Assembly (NCBI RefSeq): GCF_004212215.1 | Contig: NZ_QVFV01000002.1 | Span: forward strand, 483,627-547,626 | Direction of reading: 5' to 3' | Origin: Leptolyngbya iicbica LK | GTDB lineage: Bacteria; Cyanobacteriota; Cyanobacteriia; Phormidesmidales; Phormidesmidaceae | DNA: 64,000 bases | Shown: positions 8,359-17,801 of the stretch, in pieces | Numbering within the stretch: position 1 is the stretch's first letter | Layout: every line of letters begins with the position of its first letter | Position numbers and translations under genes: made by a program | Notes under the pieces: model-generated | The model's database searches: none | What the model saw: the letters and a program-made list of their open reading frames with translations, nothing else | What the model was told of the DNA's origin: nothing

Positions 8359-10644
8359 CTAAAAGGCTGGTGTGCGATGCGGGGTTAGTCGATAAGGGCG
8401 AAATCCTTGCCGGGGCTGCCAGGTGATGGCACCGTCGCGTTGAGTCCAAAATATCTGAATGCCCTGGCGCTGGAGTTGACGTTCGAGCGATTCGGGCAGC
8501 TGGGAGCCATAGCAAATAGCGACTTTCGGGGCGATGGCTTGCACCAGGGCCGGGCTGAGTGCTTCACCTGCCCACACCAACACCTCACTTTGGAGTGCTG
8601 TGCCCATTTGGGCCAGATGTTCCTGAGTCGCCAATGGCAATTGCGGCAACAATAGCCAGCTTTGGCGATCGCTCAACCGCACAATCGGATTTTCGATCCC
8701 CAGCAACTGCAGAGACAGTCTGTCCACCGTAGTGCTGGTGCCTGCCTGGAGTTGATGAAAGTGGCTATCGGCAGCCAATTCGGCATCGGTGGCTTCTGGA
8801 CTGTAGAGATGCTCGGCGGGCACATGGGCTAATAGAGTTTGCCACCCGCGCCGATAGTCAGCGCCCAATGGCAGCGCGATCGCCGATTTCAGATGATTGA
8901 CGCCCGCCTGGGTTAAAAAAGGCTCAACTGTGTAGAAAGCCGTTTTCGCATCGCCACTATTGATCAGTGTGGTCTGGCCGTGATCTTGCTCCACCCAAAT
9001 CAGTTCATTTCCGGCAGCCAATACCGTGACTTGATCTTGCGTTGCCCAGCGCCAGCCGAGCGGCCCCACAATCAATATCAGAAACATGGTCACGAGTACA
9101 GGCTGCAACCAACCTCGACGTTGTTGCCCCCAGTGACTTCTCCCCCAAAGTCCTAATAGAACCCCATATAGGCCGACGACTTGCCAGAGAGAAATTTGGC
9201 CAATGGCGATTGAACTCCCAGGCAATTGACCACTCGTTTGTGCCAGCCACCACAATGTTGCCGCTGGATAATACAACACATGGGCGGCAATCCCTCCAAG
9301 TGGCGGCAACACCAAGGCTAAAGCACTACTCGCAATGCCCCCCAAACTAATCAAAGTGACTAAAGGCATCGCCACGACATTGAGCGCAATACTGAGTCCT
9401 GCCAACACATTGAAGTGATATAGCGTTAACGGTAGAGTCCACAGCGTGGCCGCTATTGGCACAGCAATCAAAGAGGCCACCATCACGGGCAACCAGTCTA
9501 ATCGGCGTGTCAAAGCTGGCACGGTGACAATTAAGCCCCAAGTTGCCATAACGCTGAGCTGAAAGCTGACATTCCACAACCAGTTGGGATTGACAAGGAG
9601 CATGCCTGTGGCCGCCACAATCAAAGCTCCCGTAGGTAAGACTCGGCGTTCGGTCACTAAAGCCAACAAAGTTGCCCCGCCCATTAACGCCGCGCGAATG
9701 ACGCTAGGTTGAGCCCCCGTCAGACACACATAGCCCAACAACACACTTAACCCCACGACAAATTGCAGCTTGCCGGAGCGCGATCGCAACAACGCCAGCA
9801 CAACGCCAAACAATAACGACACATGAAATCCTGAGGCGGCGATCGTATGCGCTAGGCCCACACGCATAAACACATCATGGATATTGCTCGGCAGGTCAAC
9901 CGCATTGCGCCCTAAGGCCATTGCACTCACCAGTTGCCCCAGAGGACTGCCCAAAGCCCGCACCTGAGTGCGGACAATCCGTTGCCGCACTCGCCATCGC
10001 CCCCAGCCAGTAGCCTGTCTAAAAGTCAGCTCGTCGGCGACCAAACCACTAAATGAGCCCCGTTGAGTCAGATAGGCTTGAAAGTCAAACCCATTCGGAT
10101 TCATCGCGGGTTGGGGGCGATAAAGCTGTCCCCTGGCGGTCACCTGTTCTCCGGCATGTAGCCCCGTAACTTGCAAGAGCGGAGCCGTAACGTAAACTCG
10201 CCCCCGAACGGGAATTTGAAACGTTATCGCCCCCTCGGTATCCAAGACTTGTAGCGCTTGGGCCGCAACCAAAAAGCGGCCCTTTAAGCCGCGATTGAGC
10301 CGTGGGTCTTCGATCGCTTGTCCCACAACGACGTGTGCTGTCCCAATCGTGTTAGCCCGTTCTAGAAATTGACTAACATCCTGTACTCCAGCGACCGGCG
10401 ATCGCAGAGGCATATAAATAGCGGCCAGCAGCATCACTACGCCCAAACTGCACCAGCGTCCGGATTGCCACCCTAGTCGCCACGACCGAGGAGCTAACAT
10501 TCCCCAGCCTGACAACAGTATTAAACCCGCTATCCCTGACCACGAAACGGCTACGCCACCCAGCGATCCATAGCCCGCGATCGCGCTGATGAGCAAGCCT
10601 ACGATGTAGGCAAGACAAAGTGCCAGACCAAAAGACAAACCCAT
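8359..10644 (-). CDS. comEC: ComEC/Rec2 DNA-uptake channel
   Basis: The protein has 761 aa and is the inner-membrane channel through which single-stranded DNA enters during natural transformation. Order: three N-terminal hydrophobic segments (residues 1-90), a soluble OB-fold-like DUF4131 part (about 100-210, with RGRVYVTAPLL and QLYRPQPAMNPNGFDFQAYL), then the Competence domain with about eight membrane spans (SAMALGRNAVDLP, VGLAHTIAASGFHVSLLFG, GAQPSVIRAALMGG). The last 200 aa correspond to the metallo-beta-lactamase-like domain, but the metal-binding HxHxDH is absent: after LINSG the expected site reads ALPLGADYRRGW. So the nuclease-like domain is probably catalytically dead or serves another role. 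Converges on the 57-aa gene. Confidence 0.92.
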   Translation of the reverse strand: MGLSFGLALCLAYIVGLLISAIAGYGSLGGVAVSWSGIAGLILLSGWGMLAPRSWRLGWQSGRWCSLGVVMLLAAIYMPLRSPVAGVQDVSQFLERANTIGTAHVVVGQAIEDPRLNRGLKGRFLVAAQALQVLDTEGAITFQIPVRGRVYVTAPLLQVTGLHAGEQVTARGQLYRPQPAMNPNGFDFQAYLTQRGSFSGLVADELTFRQATGWGRWRVRQRIVRTQVRALGSPLGQLVSAMALGRNAVDLPSNIHDVFMRVGLAHTIAASGFHVSLLFGVVLALLRSRSGKLQFVVGLSVLLGYVCLTGAQPSVIRAALMGGATLLALVTERRVLPTGALIVAATGMLLVNPNWLWNVSFQLSVMATWGLIVTVPALTRRLDWLPVMVASLIAVPIAATLWTLPLTLYHFNVLAGLSIALNVVAMPLVTLISLGGIASSALALVLPPLGGIAAHVLYYPAATLWWLAQTSGQLPGSSIAIGQISLWQVVGLYGVLLGLWGRSHWGQQRRGWLQPVLVTMFLILIVGPLGWRWATQDQVTVLAAGNELIWVEQDHGQTTLINSGDAKTAFYTVEPFLTQAGVNHLKSAIALPLGADYRRGWQTLLAHVPAEHLYSPEATDAELAADSHFHQLQAGTSTTVDRLSLQLLGIENPIVRLSDRQSWLLLPQLPLATQEHLAQMGTALQSEVLVWAGEALSPALVQAIAPKVAICYGSQLPESLERQLQRQGIQIFWTQRDGAITWQPRQGFRPYRLTPHRTPAF

Positions 10645-11029
10645 TGCATGAATTTCGTAGAGACCCTAGTTCTAGAAATCCCGGTTAATGGAAATTAAAC
10701 TCACCCGATCACTGAAAAATAATCACCGATTCAGCAATTCTGCGGAGCACCTAAGAAAAACTACTGAACACCTGAATTGAACTCCAGGTGAAGGGCATCA
10801 AACTGACATGCTACGAGGTTTTGCCACCAAAATGAGCGATCGCTGCCATCTCTGGTGAACCCAAAAACGTGTTTCTTGATACTTTTTGGCTGCTAACGAG
10901 AGCAAATTGTAGACCGAAGTGAAGAATTTATGAGGTACACGCAATTTTCAATTGGGTAGCATCGCTGTCGTCTCTCCCATTTTTACCCGTTATCGTCTAA
11001 ATCGTGACAGTCGTATACGGGTAGCAACC
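10645..11029. other. Divergent intergenic region
   Basis: About 385 bp between comEC (leftward) and the PEP-CTERM gene (rightward). It contains a small hairpin (CACCTG/CAGGTG around 10773-10791). No further gene is seen. Confidence 0.45.
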
Positions 11030-11815
11030 ATGTCTCTTTCTATTTCCAAATTTGCCGTAGCCACCGGGCTTGCCACAGGTACTTTGCTTTCATGTTTTGG
11101 TACAAGTCAAGCGCATGCAACAGGATTCAAATTTGTAGGTACTTATTCCCAAACGAGCTCATCGACAGCTGATATTTTGCTCGAATCGATCACAGTTGGT
11201 GATCAAATCATTGATGAGTTTTCTTACGTAACTTCCGCCGAGATTATTTACAACGACGTTTACAGTGGTGGCAACACTGGTGCAGCAAGTGCTGACACTG
11301 GCGACGATGCAACGGGCGGTGCGCGCGCAGAGGATGCTACAGCGGCCGATGTGGTTGCCAACCTCAGCACCAATAATATCAATCACATTATCGATACAGA
11401 AGACAAAGGCCGATTTGAGATTGATCTGAACTTTAGCGAGGCAATTAAAACCCTCTTTGTTTGGGAGCGAGGGATGAATAGTGACCTCGGTATTCAGGCT
11501 GTGAATGCTGATGGCGAACTAATTGGTAGTCGGCTAGATATTACCCGCAATATGTGGTTCGACACTGGCTTTAAAATCGATACTTCTGAGATCAACAATG
11601 CTCAGAAAGTTGGTTCCTTAGGTATCAAAATGGCTGATTTAGGTGTAGAGGGCGGTGAGGTAAGCACGCTCCGCTTCTTTAGCCAAAGCGGCTTTAACGG
11701 TCCGGACTGGAAGTTTGTAGGAACTACTGCCAAGGTTCCAGAACCTGCATTGATGCTTGGTTTGGGCTTGGTCGGCGGGGCTCTAGCATGGCAAAAGCGT
11801 GCTAAAGCTGCTTAA
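11030..11815 (+). CDS. PEP-CTERM sorted exported protein
   Basis: The protein has 261 aa. The N-terminus is a signal peptide (SKFAVATGLATGTLLSCFG, with cleavage near SQAHA). The C-terminus is a PEP-CTERM sorting tag: VPEPALMLGLGLVGGALAW followed by basic residues QKRAKAA. Such proteins are recognised by an exosortase and released or anchored at the surface, often with exopolysaccharide. The middle is beta-rich and acidic, with LFVWERGMNSDLGIQAVN and FFSQSGFNGPDWKFVG, a lectin-like pattern seen in other cyanobacterial PEP-CTERM proteins. I choose the ATG at 11030 because the signal peptide starts there; a longer frame opens at 10952. Fewer HIP1 sites than its neighbours. A strong terminator follows. 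Confidence 0.85.
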   Translation: MSLSISKFAVATGLATGTLLSCFGTSQAHATGFKFVGTYSQTSSSTADILLESITVGDQIIDEFSYVTSAEIIYNDVYSGGNTGAASADTGDDATGGARAEDATAADVVANLSTNNINHIIDTEDKGRFEIDLNFSEAIKTLFVWERGMNSDLGIQAVNADGELIGSRLDITRNMWFDTGFKIDTSEINNAQKVGSLGIKMADLGVEGGEVSTLRFFSQSGFNGPDWKFVGTTAKVPEPALMLGLGLVGGALAWQKRAKAA

Positions 11816-11856
11816 TCTTTGTGTGTTGCCTTAGTTCTATGACGGTTTGATCAATA

Positions 11857-11888
11857 AAAAAGGAGCTAGTTCTCACTAGCTCCTTTTT
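11857..11888 (+). terminator. Rho-independent terminator after the PEP-CTERM gene
   Basis: A perfect 14-bp inverted repeat (11857-11870 and 11875-11888) with a TCTC loop; its 3' arm ends in TTTTT followed by G and TT. Lies 41 bp after the stop codon. Its A/T-flanked symmetry would also allow function on the minus strand. Confidence 0.9.
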
Positions 11889-12022
11889 GTTATTTGGCCG
11901 TAATGATGACGCCTGAGTGTCAACGATGCCGTCAAGGCAACAAGTCAAACTACGGAAAAGGTGAGACATTCGCAATCAGTATTACCCAAGCCCGAATAAG
12001 CCCAGAAGCGAATATTGATGGC

Positions 12023-13258
12023 CTACACTTTGAACTTTTCGGTAATCCGCTGCATCGCAGTTTCGACATTCTCCCGACTATTGAAGGCCGAGATGCGGAA
12101 GTAACCTTCACCAGCGGCCCCAAAACCTGAACCGGGAGTTCCGACGACGTTGCAAGTGTGCAGCAGTTTGTCGAAGAAATCCCAGCTAGAGAGACCGTGA
12201 GGCGTTTTTACCCAAACGTAAGGAGCGTTGACGCCGCCATAGGTTTGGATGCCTGCTTCGGATAATTTTTCCCGAATGATGCGAGCATTCTCCAGATAGA
12301 ACCGGATGAGTTTGCGGACTTGGGTTTGCCCAGCTTCGGTGTAAACCGCTTCGGCACCGCGCTGCACGATGTAAGACACACCGTTGAACTTGGTAGACTG
12401 ACGACGATTCCACAACCGGTGCAATTCTACGTCAGTGCCATCAGAAGCCTTGACCTTAATCGTTTTAGGCACAACGGTAAAGGCGCAACGGGTGCCCGTA
12501 AAGCCTGCATTTTTGGAGAAGGACCGGAACTCGATCGCACAATCCCGCGCTCCCGGAATTTCATAAATGGAGTGGGGAATATCGTCTTCGGTAATGAAGG
12601 CTTCGTAGGCCGCATCAAACAACAACAAGGAACCGTGGGTGTGAGCATAATCCACCCACTGCTGCAAATGCTCGCGGGTCGCAGCCGCCCCGGTCGGGTT
12701 GTTAGGAAAACAGAGATAGACCAAATCGACCTTGTAGTCGGGAATCTCAGCGGTGAAGTTATTTTCCGCAGAGATGGGTAAGTAAATCAGGCCTTCGTAA
12801 GTACCGTCTTCCCTAGCTGGGCCAGTGTGCCCCGCCATGACATTGGTGTCGACGTAAACGGGATATACCGGGTCAGTGACAGCAATCGTGTTGTCGTGGC
12901 CAAAAATATCGAGAATGTTGCCGCAGTCGCACTTGGAACCATCGGAAATGAAAATTTCGTCAGCGGTGATGTCGCAGCCGCGGGATTGAAAATCGTGGCG
13001 AACAATCTTTTCGCGCAAAAATTCGTAGCCTTGCTCAGGGCCATAACCTTTGAAAGAATCGCGATCGCCCATTTCTTCGACAGCTTTGATCATCGCCACT
13101 CGGCAGGCTTCAGGGAGCGGTTCTGTAACATCACCGATGCCCAGTTTAATAATCGGCGCGTCAGGATTAGCCTCGGCAAATGCGGTAACGCGGCGGGCAA
13201 TTTCTGGAAAGAGGTAGCCTGCTTTTAGCTTCAAATAGTTTTCGTTGATTGTGACCAT
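12023..13258 (-). CDS. dapL: LL-diaminopimelate aminotransferase
   Basis: The protein has 411 aa, a PLP-dependent class I aminotransferase that converts tetrahydrodipicolinate plus glutamate directly to LL-diaminopimelate, the lysine and peptidoglycan route used by cyanobacteria and plants. Visible: [14 protein letters not shown] at the N-terminus, the [17 protein letters not shown] segment, [17 protein letters not shown] (DapL hallmark), [23 protein letters not shown] (Asp and Tyr for PLP) and the Schiff-base Lys in [17 protein letters not shown]. Length and ends match the family. Stands alone; a 40-bp overlap-free distance to the PEP-CTERM terminator on the other side. Confidence 0.96.
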   Translation of the reverse strand: MVTINENYLKLKAGYLFPEIARRVTAFAEANPDAPIIKLGIGDVTEPLPEACRVAMIKAVEEMGDRDSFKGYGPEQGYEFLREKIVRHDFQSRGCDITADEIFISDGSKCDCGNILDIFGHDNTIAVTDPVYPVYVDTNVMAGHTGPAREDGTYEGLIYLPISAENNFTAEIPDYKVDLVYLCFPNNPTGAAATREHLQQWVDYAHTHGSLLLFDAAYEAFITEDDIPHSIYEIPGARDCAIEFRSFSKNAGFTGTRCAFTVVPKTIKVKASDGTDVELHRLWNRRQSTKFNGVSYIVQRGAEAVYTEAGQTQVRKLIRFYLENARIIREKLSEAGIQTYGGVNAPYVWVKTPHGLSSWDFFDKLLHTCNVVGTPGSGFGAAGEGYFRISAFNSRENVETAMQRITEKFKV

Positions 13259-13360
13259 GAAAAAAGAAACTCGATTGCACTGTGTTAGATCAGCTTACTT
13301 CGATCTGGGGTCGGTGTATCTGCTGAGTCCCGCTCAGACATCGGGGCAAGTGACCTTCCC

Positions 13361-14929
13361 TTAACTTATGGTGGCAGCGGCTGGCCGCCCTAAGGTCGTG
13401 ATGTATAAAACGGCTTCATCTGCGGGAATGCCCAGCACTTCGTTCACCTGATCGTCAAAGAAGCCACCGATGCCGCTGACACCTAGGCCCAAGCGCACAG
13501 CAGCGACATTCAGTCGCTGTCCCAAATGTCCTGCATCTAAATGTAGATAGCGATAACCACGCTCGCCATGGCGGGCGATCGCAGCCTTTAAATCAGCGGT
13601 GTGAAAAACTACGGCCCCAGCATCATGGCCTAAGTTTTGTCCTAAACATAGATATTGCAACTCAGGGCGAAAGTTTTTAAATCGAATTTGCCGCAGTTCT
13701 TGAGTTAGGGGCGCGTAGTAATAACAACCGGTGTCTAATCCATCGACACCAGAAACCGCGACAAAAGTTTGAATGAGGCTCAGGTCACAATAATCGGGAT
13801 CACCATCTAGGCCCTGCTCAATATAGTGATAAGGCTGATAAACAAAATCCAGTACCGCATTGAGTTCTTCTAGGGTGAGGTTAGTGCCACTAAATTCTCG
13901 GGTCGAGCGTCGCCGCAATAGCGTCTTTTCCAAACCTTGCAAGGAGGTATCCCAGTCGATTGGCGGGGTGGTGGTGGTGACTTTGAGACAAAACGGAAAA
14001 TTATATTTGTCATCGGGAATGGCTGTAGACGCTGGGCCAACTTGGTCAGCCACACTCGGCCGACGACTATGCCATCGAAAATCGTCATCTTGCTGAATGC
14101 TGGTAGCTTGGTGCATGAAAGGCAACAATTCGCCCTCGGCAAGTTGGGGAACTTGGGCCTGTAACGGACTCGGTTGAGTCGTGGTGAGGTGGGGCAAGTT
14201 TTGTTCAACTTGTAGCATGTCAGCCAAAGCGGCTACAGCGATCGCCCCTTCCGTCTCGGGGTCCAAATACAACATTTGGTTTATTGCTGAATCTAGATAA
14301 CCGCCAATCAGGTGCGGGCGATAGTCAACGAGGGCACCCGCCAACTCAAGATTGCCCAATACGTGTCCAGCATCCAGACAAATGCGTCGATAGGCTCGAT
14401 CTTGATAGCGCCAGGCCGAACGGTAAAACACACTCGTGAGAATCACGGCGACTTGAGTCGTTTCTAACGCAGGATGCCAAAAGCAGGCTGATTGCAATGA
14501 TTGCCAGATATGGTCATCCCAAAATCGCCAGAGCGCGTGGGTGCGGGCTTGGTAGTTGTATAAACCTGCCGGCAAGAGCTGATTGCCCCGGGATACCAGG
14601 TAAACCTCGGTGGGATAGAGGCCGCCAGCAGAAGGGGCCGATCGCAGATAAAACATCTGCCCAGTCATAGTTTGAATCTGGGCGGTCAGACCATAAACGT
14701 TGATCAGAAAGTGGGACAGTCTGGCCCAAGCCCGCTCGTCTGCAGTGGCCTCGGGATTAACCTTAGATTCTTCCAGGTAAGGCTTAAGGTCAATTTCTGT
14801 CCCTAAACGATAGGTCTTAAAGGGCTCAGGCTGGGGCCCTTGCATAGCACGGCCAGCCCGAGCAATCGAATCAGGACTGTATTTAGTGCGATCGTGGAAA
14901 TATTCCGCTATTGAACTCAGGGAACTCAT
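13361..14929 (-). CDS. SagB/ThcOx-type nitroreductase, two tandem domains
   Basis: The protein has 522 aa and contains two nitroreductase-like SagB/ThcOx units. The first (about residues 60-250) has SAPSAGGLYPTEVYLV, the YNYQARTHALWRFWDD segment and CLDAGHVLGNLELAGAL. The second (about 315-520) opens with LLRRRSTREFSGTNLTLEEL, the classic FMN-binding start, and has YLHLDAGHLGQRLNVAAVRLG and a C-terminal YITTLGRP. Stand-alone SagB proteins act as FMN-dependent azoline oxidases in peptide modification, but no precursor peptide or cyclodehydratase is visible here, so the substrate is unknown. I start at the ATG at 14929 (MSSLSSIAEYFHDRTKY); a GTG at 14986 would add 19 basic residues, and neither has a good Shine-Dalgarno. 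Confidence 0.88.
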   Translation of the reverse strand: MSSLSSIAEYFHDRTKYSPDSIARAGRAMQGPQPEPFKTYRLGTEIDLKPYLEESKVNPEATADERAWARLSHFLINVYGLTAQIQTMTGQMFYLRSAPSAGGLYPTEVYLVSRGNQLLPAGLYNYQARTHALWRFWDDHIWQSLQSACFWHPALETTQVAVILTSVFYRSAWRYQDRAYRRICLDAGHVLGNLELAGALVDYRPHLIGGYLDSAINQMLYLDPETEGAIAVAALADMLQVEQNLPHLTTTQPSPLQAQVPQLAEGELLPFMHQATSIQQDDDFRWHSRRPSVADQVGPASTAIPDDKYNFPFCLKVTTTTPPIDWDTSLQGLEKTLLRRRSTREFSGTNLTLEELNAVLDFVYQPYHYIEQGLDGDPDYCDLSLIQTFVAVSGVDGLDTGCYYYAPLTQELRQIRFKNFRPELQYLCLGQNLGHDAGAVVFHTADLKAAIARHGERGYRYLHLDAGHLGQRLNVAAVRLGLGVSGIGGFFDDQVNEVLGIPADEAVLYITTLGRPAAATIS

Positions 14930-16107
14930 ACAACTATCAGCGTCAGTAACCCGGCGGCGCGCAGCTTTACGAAGAGGATTGAACACATCCCTAAAATGGG
15001 GAACTGCTATGGTTCACTCTACATTCTCGCCGATGTGACTGACAGCGATCGCCTCACAAACTGTCAATATTGCGTCTTGGCGCTTGACGCAATGTGCGAC
15101 TCCCCTAAAAGGCTTGCCAACTCTACATTAACCCTCATCTCAGCCTTGCTGCCAACCTTGAGAGCAGAGCACTGCAAAGACTTCGAACTCCCTGGGGTCC
15201 CAGCGCTGAAAGAGCAAGGTGGGGGATGTGAGGGCTAGATAGTTACACATATCGTTCTTGAGTATTCTCTATTGGGTCGTCGCCAACCTCAAGGTCATCT
15301 CAGGCGTACGACGACAGCGTTATATGCACTGGATGGGCCACAATTGTCGCCAGCGATTTAACCAGTGATGCTCAGACAACATTGGTTCCGACATTTGAAA
15401 CATTTTTAGGAAGCAAAGAGCAGGCCCCAAAAACTCTCTAAAACAGGTTGATACTGACCGCCAATTAGCGACTTATGCTTTTAGTCACACAGCAATCATA
15501 AGTTTTACTTTTTTGTTATATCAGTAAAGTCAAATACGAATATTAGATAAATCCAAAAATATCTTTAAGCCAGACAGAACAAGCATCGAAGCACTGTAAC
15601 TTAACAAACGTTAAACATCTTTTAGGAGGTGTAACGTTTGCAGCGTCAATCGTAGTCTTTCGCCAGCAGTTGCTTTTTTATGCACTTGGGGTTTTAGACT
15701 GCAAATGTTTTGATGAATAGCCTCGCTCAGAGTTTACTCAATCCCTAAATGACGGCGTCAAAGTTGTGTGACTATGCTATTGATTTATGTGGTTTGAACT
15801 GAGTGATGATCTCTATATTTTTCAGTTGAGCAGATATAGTTTGGGGGCTTGGGCGAACTAAATACTGATGATTCTCGTCAGCAAACGTTTCGAAAGGGTT
15901 AATGTCTAGGTTTTTCCTCCTCAGCCTTTTTGCTATTAAGTTGGCTTGTACGTGAATTTACGCCGCTAATGATGTTGAACGTTTTGGTGATTTGGTTGAG
16001 CGCTGTACTAGAAGATAGAACAGGCCTTTATCGGTACTCTAATGCGTGGCCTTTAAGACAACACGTAATTAAACGATTGTTGAGCATTCAGCGAAATATT
16101 TGACTCT
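14930..16107. other. AT-rich gap of about 1.1 kb without a supported gene
   Basis: Between divergent sagB-like and pentapeptide genes. The left part could encode 80 aa at 14996-15238, but composition is not protein-like and no Shine-Dalgarno is present. Right of 15240 the sequence is stop-rich in all frames and AT-rich, with almost no HIP1 sites. Notable pieces are a small inverted repeat TTAAC-aaac-GTTAA (15601-15614) and a perfect AGGAGG (15624-15629) with no ATG behind it. It may hold an untranslated RNA or decayed sequence. Confidence 0.5.
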
Positions 16108-16638
16108 ATGACGACTCTCGATTTTAGTGAACTATTGGCTCGCTACCGGGCTGGCGATCGCCGTTTTCAAGGTGTCAATATTGAACATGCAGATGCGTTT
16201 GAATGCGATTTGCGAGACATTGATCTCGTGGCAGCAATTATCGACAATGCCTATTTACCCTATGGCAATTTGAGTCGAGCTAACCTTCAAGAACTGGTGG
16301 TGAAGCAGGGCAATTTGGGCGATGCAAAGCTGCCTAACAGCAATCTCAACCGCGCTCGGTTAAATGGTGTTAATCTATCGCGTGCTGATTTGCGCTATTG
16401 CCGACTGCGAGAGACCCGTTTGTCGGGTTGCAATTTGAGCGGGGCTGACCTGACTGGGGCTGACCTGACTGGGGCCGACCTGACTGAGGCCGACTTGACT
16501 GGGGCCGACCTGACTGAGGCCGACTTAAGCGATGCTTGTTTGATCGGAGCGACTTTTTTTCGAGCGGTCAATCTGGATGTCTCGAATGCTAAATGCGATC
16601 GCACCACGATTTTGCCAGATGGGCATTACTATCCCTAA
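16108..16638 (+). CDS. Pentapeptide-repeat protein
   Basis: The protein has 176 aa. From about residue 35 to 165 it consists of A(D/N)LXX repeats (LSRANLQELVV, NLSRADLRYCRLRE, then uninterrupted GADLT/EADLT units), which fold as a right-handed square beta-helix. The N-terminal 30 aa (MTTLDFSELLARYRAGDRRF) is a non-repeat cap often seen in cyanobacterial pentapeptide proteins. No signal peptide or membrane segment, so it is likely cytoplasmic. Function is unknown; the family includes gyrase-protecting and many uncharacterised scaffolding proteins. The middle is encoded by an exact 15-bp DNA repeat (see 16441-16530). Confidence 0.88.
   Translation: MTTLDFSELLARYRAGDRRFQGVNIEHADAFECDLRDIDLVAAIIDNAYLPYGNLSRANLQELVVKQGNLGDAKLPNSNLNRARLNGVNLSRADLRYCRLRETRLSGCNLSGADLTGADLTGADLTEADLTGADLTEADLSDACLIGATFFRAVNLDVSNAKCDRTTILPDGHYYP
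16441..16530 (+). repeat. Six 15-bp tandem repeats inside the pentapeptide gene
   Basis: Six consecutive 15-bp units of the form G(G/A)GGC(T/C)GAC(C/T)TGACT; the first two are identical and the fourth differs from its neighbours at a few positions. Each unit encodes one pentapeptide (GADLT or EADLT). Near-identity at DNA level suggests recent expansion and possible slippage in frame. Confidence 0.9.
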
Positions 16639-16669
16639 ATTCAGCGGATTGGGGAGAACGGAATAGGAA

Positions 16670-17671
16670 CTACCCTTCGCCCCCGAGTACTTTAGTGCGA
16701 CTAAAGCGAACGCGAGCGAGTTCGGCAGGCTCGCGTTGGAGAACGGTGGGCACGGTCTGTAATGGGCTGATGCCAGCGAGATCCAAAATTTCGGGAATTA
16801 AGTCTTCGCGGCGAATGGCCATCATGTGAACGCCTTGACAAAGCTGTTGAGCAGCCTTGACCTGCTCTGCCGCAATCAGCATGCCTTCGCGCAGCGGGTC
16901 TGATGCGGTCGCCAAGCGTTGAATAATATGCTCGGGAATGTTGACGCCAGGGACGTTGCGGTTAATGAACTGGGCGTTCTTGGCAGACTTCAGCAGAAAA
17001 ATACCGGCCAAAATAGGCTTGTCACATCCAGCGGCAATTTGGTCCATAAACTTTTCGAGCCGCTCAAAGTCATCGATGAGCTGGCTTTGAAAGAATTGCG
17101 CACCAGCTTCGAGCTTTTTGGCAAAGCGTCGCTGGAGACCAGACCAACTGCGGCATTGGGGATCGATCGCGGCTCCCGCAAACAAGCGCACTGCTTGGTT
17201 AGGCAAGGGGCGATCGCAGGCATCCACACCATTGTTCAACTGGCGAATGAGCTGCAAAAGGCGCACAGATTCCAGATCAAACACAGGACGGGCCCCGGTT
17301 TGGTCGCCCGCTTTTACCGGATCCCCCGTCAGGGCCAAAATATTGCGAATGCCGAGGGCGTATGCCCCCAGCAAATCGGCCTGGAGCGCAATACGATTGC
17401 GATCGCGACAGGCCATTTGACAAATCGGCTCTAGCCCCTGCTGTCGCAAGATAACCGACGCCGCCAGAGAAGACATGCGCATTACCGCACGGCTACCATC
17501 CGTAATGTTCACAGCGTGGACACGTCCCCGCAACTGCTGAGCCATCTTCACCATGTGGCTCACATCCCCTCCTTTGGGCGGCATGACTTCTGCCGTAATC
17601 AAAAACTCCCGAGCCTCGGCAGCTTTCTGAAAATGTGAGGTGGGTAAAGTGTGGGTATCAGTGGGCGACAT
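16670..17671 (-). CDS. metF: Methylenetetrahydrofolate reductase family protein
   Basis: The protein has 333 aa and belongs to the MTHFR (MetF) TIM-barrel flavoprotein family, which reduces 5,10-methylene-THF to 5-methyl-THF for methionine synthesis. Visible: FLITAEVMPPKGGDVSHM (N-terminal strand with the catalytic Glu), VHAVNITDGSRAVMRMSS, ICQMACRDRNRIALQADLL, GIRNILALTGDPVKAGDQ, and ILAGIFLLKSAKNAQFINR with NVPGVNIPEHI near the end. The LTGD segment and the QMACRDRN segment are those of the stand-alone family. I use the ATG at 17671; a TTG lies just before. It is somewhat divergent from E. coli MetF, so a related folate-dependent activity cannot be excluded. Confidence 0.85.
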   Translation of the reverse strand: MSPTDTHTLPTSHFQKAAEAREFLITAEVMPPKGGDVSHMVKMAQQLRGRVHAVNITDGSRAVMRMSSLAASVILRQQGLEPICQMACRDRNRIALQADLLGAYALGIRNILALTGDPVKAGDQTGARPVFDLESVRLLQLIRQLNNGVDACDRPLPNQAVRLFAGAAIDPQCRSWSGLQRRFAKKLEAGAQFFQSQLIDDFERLEKFMDQIAAGCDKPILAGIFLLKSAKNAQFINRNVPGVNIPEHIIQRLATASDPLREGMLIAAEQVKAAQQLCQGVHMMAIRREDLIPEILDLAGISPLQTVPTVLQREPAELARVRFSRTKVLGGEG

Positions 17672-17801
17672 CAAACTGGGTTAAAAGAAAATTTTGGTTG
17701 CAGGTAGAAATAAAGAAGGCATTCAGAGGTGAGCTATTTGGTCAGTATATCTTGCCACCTTTGCCATGCTGAAATCAGATTGACAAGACATCCCCACCCC
17801 T

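Noticed and set aside
14996..15238. Possible 80-aa plus-strand protein
   Set aside because: No ribosome site, composition rich in unrelated residues with many Cys, and overlaps the upstream region of the sagB-like gene.
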